Below, piece by piece: positions 1 through 5,880 of a stretch of DNA of 9,446 nt (position 1 is the stretch's first letter; every line of letters starts with the position of its first letter). A program made the position numbers and the translations under genes. Below the pieces are notes generated by a model, which worked only from the letters and a program-made list of their open reading frames with translations, had not been told where the DNA came from and did no database searches. The DNA comes from Microcaldota archaeon (lineage in GTDB: Archaea > Micrarchaeota > Micrarchaeia > Micrarchaeales > Micrarchaeaceae), in contig JASHUQ010000077.1 of the NCBI GenBank assembly GCA_030039935.1, forward strand, positions 1 through 9,446. The letters are read 5' to 3'.

Positions 1-214
1 AGCTGAGAAGCTCTGGGAATGAGGAGTACTCGCTCAGCTGGTTGTCTATGTATGGCTTTTTCGTCCCAGCTATGTATCCGTTGAGCGTTGATTGTGAATC
101 ATTCCTTGCCACGTCGTTTATGCTGGCCCTGTCTATCCCAAAAGAATTTTTTATAGAGTCAGTGAAATGCTTCACTATCTCGTCTCTTCCCACTCCGCTT
201 GCCGCAACAGGCAT
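1..214 (-). CDS. Partial uncharacterised protein, possible GAF-like domain (C-terminus beyond window)
   Basis: The minus strand is open from the left edge of the window, so the C-terminus is missing. Reading from the ATG at 214 gives MPVAASGVGRDEIVKHF, then a helix-like stretch, DRASINDVAR, STLNGYIAGTKKPYIDNQ and LSEYSSFPELLS. The order helix, short strand, then GYIAGTKKPYIDN resembles the middle of a GAF sensor domain, where a glycine-rich turn precedes a '(T/G)KPxxVxD' segment. This is a weak resemblance by eye and could be wrong. The frame stays open upstream to a TAA at 296-298, and the extra codons (FLIVIFLGDFITGLPINRF) read like plausible protein, but they contain no ATG, GTG or TTG. 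The start is therefore uncertain. No Shine-Dalgarno site lies at usable spacing before 214. The gene diverges from the HEPN-like gene and may share its promoter box. Confidence 0.45.
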   Translation of the reverse strand, partial: MPVAASGVGRDEIVKHFTDSIKNSFGIDRASINDVARNDSQSTLNGYIAGTKKPYIDNQLSEYSSFPELLS

Positions 215-319
215 TAGTTCCGAGAGGAACCTGTTTATCGGAAGTCCGGTAATAAAATCGCCGAGAAATATTACAATAAGAAACTTGTTTGTAATTTATT
301 ACTACATAGGTGTAGAAAG

Positions 320-329
320 TATTTAAATA
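320..329. promoter_or_regulatory. Palindromic TATA box between divergent genes
   Basis: TATTTAAATA is a perfect 10-base palindrome and a good archaeal TATA box. On the plus strand its centre is about 24 bases before the ATG at 348, the spacing expected for a leaderless or nearly leaderless transcript. On the minus strand the same box would place initiation near 298, upstream of the divergent partial gene. Function is inferred from sequence and spacing alone. Confidence 0.55.
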
Positions 330-347
330 TAGTTTTGAGATTTTAAT

Positions 348-770
348 ATGGGTAAGGGGATGAGGGAGAGAAGGCATCTCTTAAAAGAAAGCCTTCTGAA
401 GAAGGCAACGCAAGACTTTGAGCTCGCCAGAAAGTACAGGGATGCAAAGGAGCTTGTTACAGCATCCCTCTTGTACAACAGCGCAATAGAGAAAGTGCTC
501 AAGGCGCTGATAATGGCGAAGACAAGGAGAAAACCTCCAGAAAAGGCATCTCTCGAGTACCTTGCAACACAGGCAAGGCTCCCTGAGGAGATGGCCATAG
601 ACCTTTCATCGATGGACGATGAAATGGAGGACATAATGGAGGAGGAACTAGAGATGGAAAACCTACAGGAATACAAGCATAGCAACATAGACCAAAAGGA
701 ATACAACAACGTCCTGAACAAGAGCAATATAGTAAGAAGGTTGATAAGCTACGCAGAAGCGAGTAAATAA
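348..770 (+). CDS. Small HEPN-like helical protein, probably non-catalytic
   Basis: This 140-residue, almost entirely helical and highly charged protein has the pattern of a HEPN domain. Two helices rich in Lys and Glu (residues 10-35) are followed by ASLLYNSAIEKVLKALI (39-55), the typical 'A..LLY.aaE..lKALL' helix, then KPPEKASLEYLATQARLPEE. A strongly acidic segment at 89-105 (DDEMEDIMEEELEME) follows, then a final helix ending in RRLISYAEASK. HEPN toxins use an R-x4-6-H motif; I see none (the only histidines are H10 and H111), so RNase activity is unlikely. No nucleotidyltransferase partner lies beside it, unlike typical HEPN-MNT toxin pairs. The start at 348 is chosen because of its distance from the TATA box; ATG 360 (residue 5) is an alternative. 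It precedes fibrillarin on the same strand by 51 bases. The family call is by pattern; the biological role is unknown. Confidence 0.75.
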   Translation: MGKGMRERRHLLKESLLKKATQDFELARKYRDAKELVTASLLYNSAIEKVLKALIMAKTRRKPPEKASLEYLATQARLPEEMAIDLSSMDDEMEDIMEEELEMENLQEYKHSNIDQKEYNNVLNKSNIVRRLISYAEASK

Positions 771-773
771 ATA
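764..773 (+). promoter_or_regulatory. Possible TATA box before fibrillarin
   Basis: TAAATAAATA overlaps the stop of the preceding gene. Initiation about 26 bases on would fall near 794, giving a leader of roughly 27 bases before the ATG at 822. No Shine-Dalgarno site is visible in that leader. Read-through from the upstream gene is equally possible. Confidence 0.25.
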
Positions 774-821
774 GGTGCTCAGAGTCAAGTGTAGGCAGGG
801 CTAGCGTAGAAGCCGTTCTGG

Positions 822-1490
822 ATGTTTTTTATGATAATAAAGAAAATATTCAACGGAGTGTACTCCATAGACAAAAGGATAGCCACAATGAACCTCTACA
901 AGGGAAACAGGGTATACGGAGAGGAAATTGTTAGGATGGACTCGAAAGAGTATAGATCCTGGAATCCATATAGAAGCAAGCTCGCCGCAGCGATTTTGAA
1001 TGGACTTAGAAGCTTCGAGATGCAGATTGGCAGCAAGGTCCTTTACATTGGGGCGGCTACAGGCACCACAGCAAGCCATGTCAGCGATATTGTCGGAAAT
1101 GATGGAATCGTTTATTGTGTTGAATTGTCAGAGAGGAACATGAGAGAGCTAATACAGGTCTGCGAGCAAAGGAAGAATATGCTGCCAATACTTGCAGATG
1201 CAAGATACACTGATGCTTATTCAAGTATTGTTGATGAGTGCGACATAATCTATCAGGACGCATCAGCAAAGAACCAGGCTGCAATCCTAAAAGAGAATTC
1301 AAAGTTCCTGAAGAGAGGAGGATACGCCTATTTTATAATAAAATCGCAGAGCGTGGATGTTTCGAAAAACCCTGAAGAGGTTTTCGAAAGCGAGCTTTCG
1401 CTATTGAAGAATGATTTTGAAGTTGTGGAAAAGGTGCAGCTTGAGCCATACGATGAACTGCACCTTTTTGCTGTGCTTAAAAAGAAATAA
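822..1490 (+). CDS. flpA: Fibrillarin-like rRNA/tRNA 2'-O-methyltransferase
   Basis: Fibrillarin is the S-adenosylmethionine-dependent methyltransferase of archaeal C/D box ribonucleoproteins. It methylates ribose 2'-hydroxyls of rRNA and tRNA at sites chosen by guide RNAs, working with Nop5 and L7Ae. The 222-residue length is normal for the archaeal form. Visible signatures are SWNPYRSKLAAAIL (46-59, with conserved K53), the SAM-binding motif I VLYIGAATGTTASHVSDI (73-90), acidic E101, ILADAR (123-128), the catalytic-type aspartate in IIYQDASAKNQ (D146) and FIIKSQSVDVSKNP (171-184, with K174). These match the K-D-K arrangement of the family. ATG 822 is used; ATG 831 (residue 4) is equally possible because neither has a Shine-Dalgarno site, and an in-frame stop at 807-809 excludes a longer form. 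The Nop5 gene, often adjacent in archaea, is not in this window. The next gene starts 9 bases after the stop. Confidence 0.96.
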   Translation: MFFMIIKKIFNGVYSIDKRIATMNLYKGNRVYGEEIVRMDSKEYRSWNPYRSKLAAAILNGLRSFEMQIGSKVLYIGAATGTTASHVSDIVGNDGIVYCVELSERNMRELIQVCEQRKNMLPILADARYTDAYSSIVDECDIIYQDASAKNQAAILKENSKFLKRGGYAYFIIKSQSVDVSKNPEEVFESELSLLKNDFEVVEKVQLEPYDELHLFAVLKKK

Positions 1491-1499
1491 ATATGTTGA

Positions 1500-2345
1500 A
1501 TGAGTTGCTTTTCCATGCAGGAAGACCAGTTCACAAAAAAATCCGTAGAATACGCAATGGCAAACGGAAAGCTGTTCATGTGCAGGTATTGCGGAAACAT
1601 ATCAATTGCAGTGAATGGAGTATGCTTGTGCTCGAATTGCGAAATGCCGGTTTACACTACCAGAGAGGCATTGCAGGAAAAAGACCCTGCTGTTTTCTCG
1701 CAGATTGGCAGCATCACTGATGCGATAAAAAGAAACGACCTTTCTTCTGCAATGGTGATATATGACAGCTTGTCAAAAGACACAAAAGACCCAGCGTATC
1801 TTTATGAAAAGGCGCTTTTGTGCATAAAGCAATCCAACATAGAGATAGAAATGATAGAATACACAAAGAAGGGTTTTATGGAAGATAATTCTGATCTCAG
1901 GGACAATTCTGCAAAGCTTATATCACAGGCAAGGGGTATTCTTAATGAGGTCATAAAGGCTTGCGAGCCTGCGCTTTCAAACGAAAGGCCGCCGTTGATG
2001 CCGGTTTATCTCACATTCATGTCTTATCTTAAACTATCGAGCTTCAAAGAGGCGGATTACATGCTTGGTTTGCTGAACAGGATAGACCATCCGTTCTTTG
2101 GATCGTATGGAAGGATGATGCTAAGCCTTAATATAGGAAAGCCAGACACAGTAATAAGCGAATCAAGGAACCTGCTTAGGCCGGACAACTTCTCCATAAA
2201 CGCGTTGTTCTACATCGCTATGGCAATGTTTGACAAGAAAGACTATGAAAAATCAAGGGCGATGCTCGAGGTGCTGAAAAGATACATACATAACAGGCAG
2301 ATCGATGCACTAATTTATGAGACAGAACAGGCTTCTGTACTTTAA
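1500..2345 (+). CDS. Zinc-ribbon plus helical-repeat (TPR-like) protein of unknown function
   Basis: I do not recognise this 281-residue protein as a named family. Near the N-terminus it has a compact zinc-ribbon pattern: CRYCG (C28, C31) and, 12 residues later, CLCSNC (C44 and C47 as the matching pair, with an extra C42). The rest is helical. Segments such as AIKRNDLSSAMVIYDSLSK (75-93), FKEADYMLGLLNRID and YIAMAMFDKKDYEKSRAMLE look like paired helices of tetratricopeptide-type repeats, including the small/large residue pattern and a 'D-Y-E-K-S' turn. Such proteins are usually scaffolds. There is no signal peptide or membrane segment. It lies 9 bases after fibrillarin and is probably co-transcribed with it, which hints at an RNA- or ribosome-related role by context only. 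ATG 1515 (residue 6) is an alternative start; neither has a clear ribosome-binding site. It converges on gltX with one base between stops. Confidence 0.8.
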   Translation: MSCFSMQEDQFTKKSVEYAMANGKLFMCRYCGNISIAVNGVCLCSNCEMPVYTTREALQEKDPAVFSQIGSITDAIKRNDLSSAMVIYDSLSKDTKDPAYLYEKALLCIKQSNIEIEMIEYTKKGFMEDNSDLRDNSAKLISQARGILNEVIKACEPALSNERPPLMPVYLTFMSYLKLSSFKEADYMLGLLNRIDHPFFGSYGRMMLSLNIGKPDTVISESRNLLRPDNFSINALFYIAMAMFDKKDYEKSRAMLEVLKRYIHNRQIDALIYETEQASVL

Positions 2346-2346
2346 C

Positions 2347-4059
2347 CTATTTTGATATGAAGATAAAGTGCATTTTCTTCTTGTCATCAAGGATGCAGTA
2401 ACCGAATCTCTCGAACTGGACTATCTCGTGCTCTTTCAAGTTGCTTGCATATTCTTCCACATAGCCGTTCACAACCTCGATGCTGCTCTTGTTGAAGCTG
2501 TTTTTGTCATCCAGTATAGGACCAGGCACTACGACAGTGCATTTTGAGAAATTGCCATCAGATACCCACTGTATTATCTTGTCTTTCGATGTCCCGTTGC
2601 CTTTCTCAGCGCTTATGTGCTTTCCTATTGATACTATTCTTGCATCTACAAAGTCCTTCAGCCTCACGACCTCTTGCTCTTTCACATTGCCGGAATCTTC
2701 TTTACTTATAAAGAATACATCTTTGGTTGAATAGCTTCTGAATCCTATATCTTTTGTTGGATGCAGTCTCATTTTCGACTTGCCTTCTGCATTCTTAACA
2801 ATAATTTTCACAGGGTTTGGAACAAAGAACATGTGCTTTGCAATAGGATCTATAAGCTTTTTGTTTTCTGCAAGAAGCATTTCCATTGGAATAGAGCTGT
2901 CAGTCTTTGTCATGCCGAGCCTCATCACAAAATTTCGGATTGATTCTGGGAGTATTCCTCTCCTTCTCAAAGCCATTATAGTAAGAAGGCGCGGGTCGTC
3001 CCATCCATCTAGCCTCTTCTTTTCTATAAGCTCCCTTATCTCCCTTTTATGTGTGGTATTTCCTATTATATTGAGACGTGCCTCAAGATGCATCCTTGGA
3101 ACCCTTAGGCCAAGCCTTTCCAGTATGCCTTTGCTGAGCTCATCGTGAAGCTCGTACTCTTTGCTTCTTATTATGTCTGTTATCCCTTGCAAAGAGTCGA
3201 CAATCGGGGTATTGAAATCGTATGTGGGCCACACCCTGTACTTTGTTCCAGTCCTGTAATGCGGTGTTTCAACTATTCTAAGAAGAACCGGGTCTCTAAG
3301 GACAGTATTAAGGGATTTCATATCATCTTTGTATCTAACAACCGCTTCCTCTTCCTTGAACTCTCCATTTACCATTCCGTTAAAGAGCTTTAGGTTCTCC
3401 TTTGATGGTTGCGACCTGTGTGCGCACTCTTCCATCTCGAACCTCTTTTTTTTGATCTCATCCTTTGAACACAGGCAAACATAAGCATAATTCCTCTCAA
3501 TAATTTTCCTTGCATATTTGTATATCTCATCTACAAAATCGCTCGCATAGTATGTCTTGTCGAACTCTAGGCCAAGCCACTTGTGATCGTTCATCATAGA
3601 GTCCACATATTCCTGGCTGCATTTCTCTGGATCTGTATCATCGAAATACCTGTAGAATTTTCCATTGTACTGCCTTGCTACCTCCTGGCTGATAAGAGCC
3701 TGCTTTACATGGCCTATGTGCATGTACCCGCTCGGCCCGGGAGATATCCTTGTTACTACCTTCCCATCTTCTGCCCCGTCTATCCTTAACCTTGGCCTCT
3801 CTGTTTTCTTTATTGTCTCGAGCTCCTTTTTCTCGAACTCTTTTTGGTATGGTTTGTATATCTCTTCAAGCTCATCCCTCTTCATCCTGTTTATCTCTTT
3901 TGCAACCTTTTCTATCTCAGACTTAAGCTCATGCAAGGGGACGTGCTTTGCAAATGGGATTATCTTTCCAATAACGCTGTTTGGGTCTGCCTTGCCGTAA
4001 TCGAACGCGTTCTTTATAACGTATTTCCTTATCAGGTCGCTCGTCTTTTTGTCTACCAT
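2347..4059 (-). CDS. gltX: Glutamyl-tRNA synthetase, archaeal type
   Basis: This class I synthetase activates glutamate with ATP and loads it onto tRNA-Glu. In archaea it is commonly non-discriminating and also makes Glu-tRNA-Gln for the amidotransferase GatDE; whether that holds here cannot be read from sequence. Its 570 residues fit the archaeal/eukaryotic GluRS-GlnRS class. In order there is a helical N-terminal segment (1-90), RISPGPSGYMHIGHVKQAL with the HIGH motif at 114-117, YFDDTDPEK (138-146), a likely zinc-binding knuckle (C195, C197, C212, H214), VWPTYDFNTPIVDSLQGITD (276-295), GWDDPRL (352-358) followed by ALRRRGI, and a beta-rich anticodon-binding C-terminal half. The KMSKS-equivalent region just before GWDDPRL (about 333-343, IGNTTHKREIR) lacks the usual S-x-S-K form. 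The gene follows the surface-protein gene by 6 bases, and a GTGAT ribosome-binding site overlaps that gene's stop. Confidence 0.95.
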   Translation of the reverse strand: MVDKKTSDLIRKYVIKNAFDYGKADPNSVIGKIIPFAKHVPLHELKSEIEKVAKEINRMKRDELEEIYKPYQKEFEKKELETIKKTERPRLRIDGAEDGKVVTRISPGPSGYMHIGHVKQALISQEVARQYNGKFYRYFDDTDPEKCSQEYVDSMMNDHKWLGLEFDKTYYASDFVDEIYKYARKIIERNYAYVCLCSKDEIKKKRFEMEECAHRSQPSKENLKLFNGMVNGEFKEEEAVVRYKDDMKSLNTVLRDPVLLRIVETPHYRTGTKYRVWPTYDFNTPIVDSLQGITDIIRSKEYELHDELSKGILERLGLRVPRMHLEARLNIIGNTTHKREIRELIEKKRLDGWDDPRLLTIMALRRRGILPESIRNFVMRLGMTKTDSSIPMEMLLAENKKLIDPIAKHMFFVPNPVKIIVKNAEGKSKMRLHPTKDIGFRSYSTKDVFFISKEDSGNVKEQEVVRLKDFVDARIVSIGKHISAEKGNGTSKDKIIQWVSDGNFSKCTVVVPGPILDDKNSFNKSSIEVVNGYVEEYASNLKEHEIVQFERFGYCILDDKKKMHFIFISK

Positions 4060-4064
4060 GTTTT

Positions 4065-4069
4065 ATCAC
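4065..4069 (-). promoter_or_regulatory. Ribosome-binding site of gltX
   Basis: On the minus strand GTGAT lies 5 bases before the gltX ATG (4059) and overlaps the TGA stop of the upstream gene (4066-4068). It matches the archaeal 16S rRNA 3' end (complement of AUCAC) and suggests re-initiation after the upstream gene is translated. Confidence 0.6.
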
Positions 4070-4650
4070 GATACGGATATGCTATTATTGTATACGGTTC
4101 CATTCGCCGTTACAATCGCCTGCACATTTACCGGTATTATCGAGTTAATAGGAACGAGCACGTATTTTGATATAGAAAAGTTCGTATTTGTGGTATATAT
4201 GTGGACAAGGCTGCCGTAGTTGTAAAGGTCGAGTACATCTGGTATCTTCACGTTTTCTGTTGCGTTTAGCTGTATTGAATTAGAATATATGGAATTTGAA
4301 AGGTATATTTGAAGGTTGTATGAACTGAAATTGCTTGACAATTCCACAAGATACGAATTCCCAAATTTATTGTAGTTGTAGATGTAATTGCTGGATTCTA
4401 GTTTGGAAAGGGTTAGGTTGATGTAGTTGCTTTGGCTATTGTTTTTTAGAACCAGGGTCGCTTCGCTCCCATATCCTGTTACCAATGCATTTGTGCTTCC
4501 AGATACATAATATGTTTTGGTTGGTTTAACCGTTGTTGTTACAGTCGTTCCCCCATTGTTACCAAATGCCGCATAGGATGTGATGAACATAACAGCTACC
4601 ACCACAGAGCCAAGGAACATTATTATCTTGTTGCGTTTCGACCTGTCCAT
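4066..4650 (-). CDS. Membrane-anchored, sequon-rich extracellular protein of unknown function
   Basis: This 194-residue protein starts with a basic N-terminus (MDRSKRNK), then one hydrophobic segment at about 9-30 (IIMFLGSVVVAVMFITSYAA), and then a Thr-rich linker (GGTTVTTTVKPTKT, 33-46). The remainder is rich in Asn, Ser, Tyr and Thr and looks beta-structured. It holds seven N-x-S/T sequons (N70, N78, N107, N129, N157, N183, N188), consistent with an N-glycosylated protein on the outer face of the membrane. No cysteine, lipobox or catalytic motif is seen. The hydrophobic segment could be an uncleaved anchor or a signal peptide. It is the first gene of a two-gene unit with gltX, 6 bases downstream, an odd pairing with no evident functional link. 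A TATA-like box about 21-24 bases before the ATG suggests a leaderless transcript. Confidence 0.85.
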   Translation of the reverse strand: MDRSKRNKIIMFLGSVVVAVMFITSYAAFGNNGGTTVTTTVKPTKTYYVSGSTNALVTGYGSEATLVLKNNSQSNYINLTLSKLESSNYIYNYNKFGNSYLVELSSNFSSYNLQIYLSNSIYSNSIQLNATENVKIPDVLDLYNYGSLVHIYTTNTNFSISKYVLVPINSIIPVNVQAIVTANGTVYNNSISVS

Positions 4651-4667
4651 GCAAGCACGAAAAATAG

Positions 4668-4680
4668 TTATATTAATTTA
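4668..4680 (-). promoter_or_regulatory. TATA-like promoter element of the surface protein-gltX unit
   Basis: Read on the minus strand this is TAAATTAATATAA, an AT-rich archaeal TATA-like sequence centred about 24 bases before the ATG at 4650. The spacing fits a leaderless transcript. It lies in the 109-base divergent gap, which also carries an exact repeat TTATATTA at 4668-4675 and 4701-4708. Confidence 0.45.
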
Positions 4681-4723
4681 TTGCACTAAATTTATTTAGC
4701 TTATATTAGTTCTTCTCAGAGGC

Positions 4724-4731
4724 TTTTTATA
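4724..4731 (+). promoter_or_regulatory. TATA box of the FKBP gene
   Basis: TTTTTATA is centred about 32 bases before the ATG at 4760, so transcription would start near 4754 with a leader of only a few bases. Placement rests on motif and spacing. Confidence 0.45.
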
Positions 4732-4759
4732 GGTATTAGATTAATAGATAAGGGATCCT

Positions 4760-5482
4760 ATGGCTTTCAAAGACGGGGATTTTCTAGAGATAGACTATAG
4801 CGCTTACGACGCATCATCAAAGGAGCTTATAGCGACCACAATGGAAAAGGTGGCAAGGGATTCAAACACGTACAACAAGGATGCGCAGTATGGGCCAACT
4901 CTTGTTGTTCTTGGTTCAAATGGAATAATAAAGGGATTGGACAGAGAGCTCAGATCAATGACAATAAATGAAAGCAGGAAGTTCACATTCAAGCCAGAAG
5001 ACGCGTTTGGAGAAAGGCAGGAAGATCTTGTAAGAGTAATGCCCCTATCTGAGTTCAAGCAGCGCGAGATAAACCCTGTTCCTGGAATGCCGGTTGATAT
5101 TGACAATGTTAGGGCAATTGTGAAGAGCGTGAATTCTGGAAGAGTTGTTGTTGATGCAAACCATCCGTATGCTGGAAGAGAGATAATCTATGATGTAAAG
5201 ATTGTTAAGAATCCTACAACAACTAACGACAAGATCGATGCCCTCGGCAGGACTTATGGGGTAAGGCCTAGCTCGGTATCTGAAAAGGGAAAGGGCGTGG
5301 AGCTTATCTACGATCCGAAAGTGAAGAAGAATGCCGATTACTTCATTGGCAAGGCGAACCTTATTGCATCTGTGTTCTCTTTCATGAAGAGCATAGATGA
5401 TGTTGAGGTAAAGGAGATGTACGAAAGGGAAAAGATAGAGAATCAGCAGAAGAAAACGGATAAACAAGAAGAACGAAAATAG
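4760..5482 (+). CDS. FKBP-type peptidyl-prolyl cis-trans isomerase, long archaeal (SlyD-like) form
   Basis: This enzyme catalyses cis-trans isomerisation of prolyl bonds and usually also acts as a cytoplasmic folding chaperone. The FKBP core opens with GDFLEIDYSAYD (6-17) and includes GPTLVVLGSNGIIKGLDREL (45-64), FKPEDAFGER (77-86) and, after an insert, the closing strand REIIYDVKIV (140-149). The inserted flap domain (about 87-136: DLVRVMPLSEF, PVPGMPVDIDN, SGRVVVDANHPYAG) is typical of SlyD-like and archaeal long FKBPs and carries chaperone function in characterised members. Residues 150-240 form a C-terminal extension present in the roughly 26-kDa archaeal class, ending in a charged helix and a Lys/Glu/Gln-rich tail. 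No signal peptide is present, so the protein is cytoplasmic. It heads a likely operon: the ASCH gene begins 11 bases after its stop. A purine-rich AAGGGA lies shortly before the ATG. Confidence 0.95.
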   Translation: MAFKDGDFLEIDYSAYDASSKELIATTMEKVARDSNTYNKDAQYGPTLVVLGSNGIIKGLDRELRSMTINESRKFTFKPEDAFGERQEDLVRVMPLSEFKQREINPVPGMPVDIDNVRAIVKSVNSGRVVVDANHPYAGREIIYDVKIVKNPTTTNDKIDALGRTYGVRPSSVSEKGKGVELIYDPKVKKNADYFIGKANLIASVFSFMKSIDDVEVKEMYEREKIENQQKKTDKQEERK

Positions 5483-5493
5483 AAAGCGGTTGC

Positions 5494-5880
5494 ATGAAGT
5501 GTCTTTCTCTGAGGCAGCCTTTTGCCGAGCTTGTTGTGATTGGAAAGAAAACGATAGAGCTAAGGAAATGGAATACAAGATTCAGGGGAGAGTTCCTCAT
5601 CCATGCGTCTTTGAATTTGGAAGAACTTGCATGCAGGAAATTTGGCTTTGACCCCAACAAGTTAGCAAAGGGCGCGATAATAGGAAAGGCATATCTTTAT
5701 GATGTAAAAGAATACAAGACAAACGAAGAGTTTGATGAAGATTATAATGAACACCTGGCAGATGTCTCGTATGGAAAATATGGATTTCTAATTAAGAACC
5801 CCGTTAGGTTTGACAGGCCAATACCTATGAAAGGAAAACTGAACTTTTTTGAGGTACAATTAAATGAATATGGAATATGA
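5494..5880 (+). CDS. ASCH-domain (PUA-like) protein
   Basis: This 128-residue protein is essentially one ASCH domain, a PUA-like beta-barrel that binds RNA or nucleotides. The N-terminal signature is clear: CLSLRQPFAELVVIGKKTIE (3-22), containing the family motif G-x-K-x-x-E-x-R as GKKTIELR (17-24), then RGEFLIHAS (31-39). A later GAIIGKAYLYDV strand (60-71) and YGKYGFLIKNPVRF (92-105) complete the barrel. Some ASCH proteins are amidohydrolases acting on N4-acetylcytidine; I cannot assign that activity here. The gene starts 11 bases after the FKBP stop and its last 17 bases overlap the methyltransferase gene, so these two are probably translationally coupled and may act on the same RNA or nucleotide substrate. 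That link is inference from position. Confidence 0.9.
   Translation: MKCLSLRQPFAELVVIGKKTIELRKWNTRFRGEFLIHASLNLEELACRKFGFDPNKLAKGAIIGKAYLYDVKEYKTNEEFDEDYNEHLADVSYGKYGFLIKNPVRFDRPIPMKGKLNFFEVQLNEYGI
5851..5855 (+). promoter_or_regulatory. Ribosome-binding site of the methyltransferase gene
   Basis: GAGGT lies 8 bases before the ATG at 5864, inside the 3' end of the ASCH gene. It matches the archaeal anti-Shine-Dalgarno sequence and supports 5864 over the in-frame ATG at 5870. Confidence 0.65.

Noticed and set aside
771..821. Possible small RNA (C/D box or hairpin RNA) before fibrillarin
   Set aside because: Only a weak 4-base-pair GGCT/AGCC stem is visible and no paired C (RUGAUGA) and D (CUGA) boxes are present.
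1493..1720. 75-codon frame beginning 7 bases before the zinc-ribbon gene
   Set aside because: It is out of frame with a 281-residue protein that shows a zinc ribbon and helical repeats, and its own translation is unremarkable.
2480..4000. Several plus-strand open frames of 60-122 codons inside gltX
   Set aside because: They lie antisense to a clear 570-residue synthetase, have no family signatures and show the Ser/Leu/Phe-rich composition typical of the reverse strand of coding sequence.
4651..4759. AT-rich gap with repeat TTATATTA as a replication origin or regulatory repeat array
   Set aside because: It is only 109 bases, has two copies of an 8-base AT-only word, and is explained by back-to-back promoters.
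5045..5578. 177-codon minus-strand frame across the FKBP/ASCH junction
   Set aside because: It is antisense to two well-supported genes and its translation has no recognisable domain.
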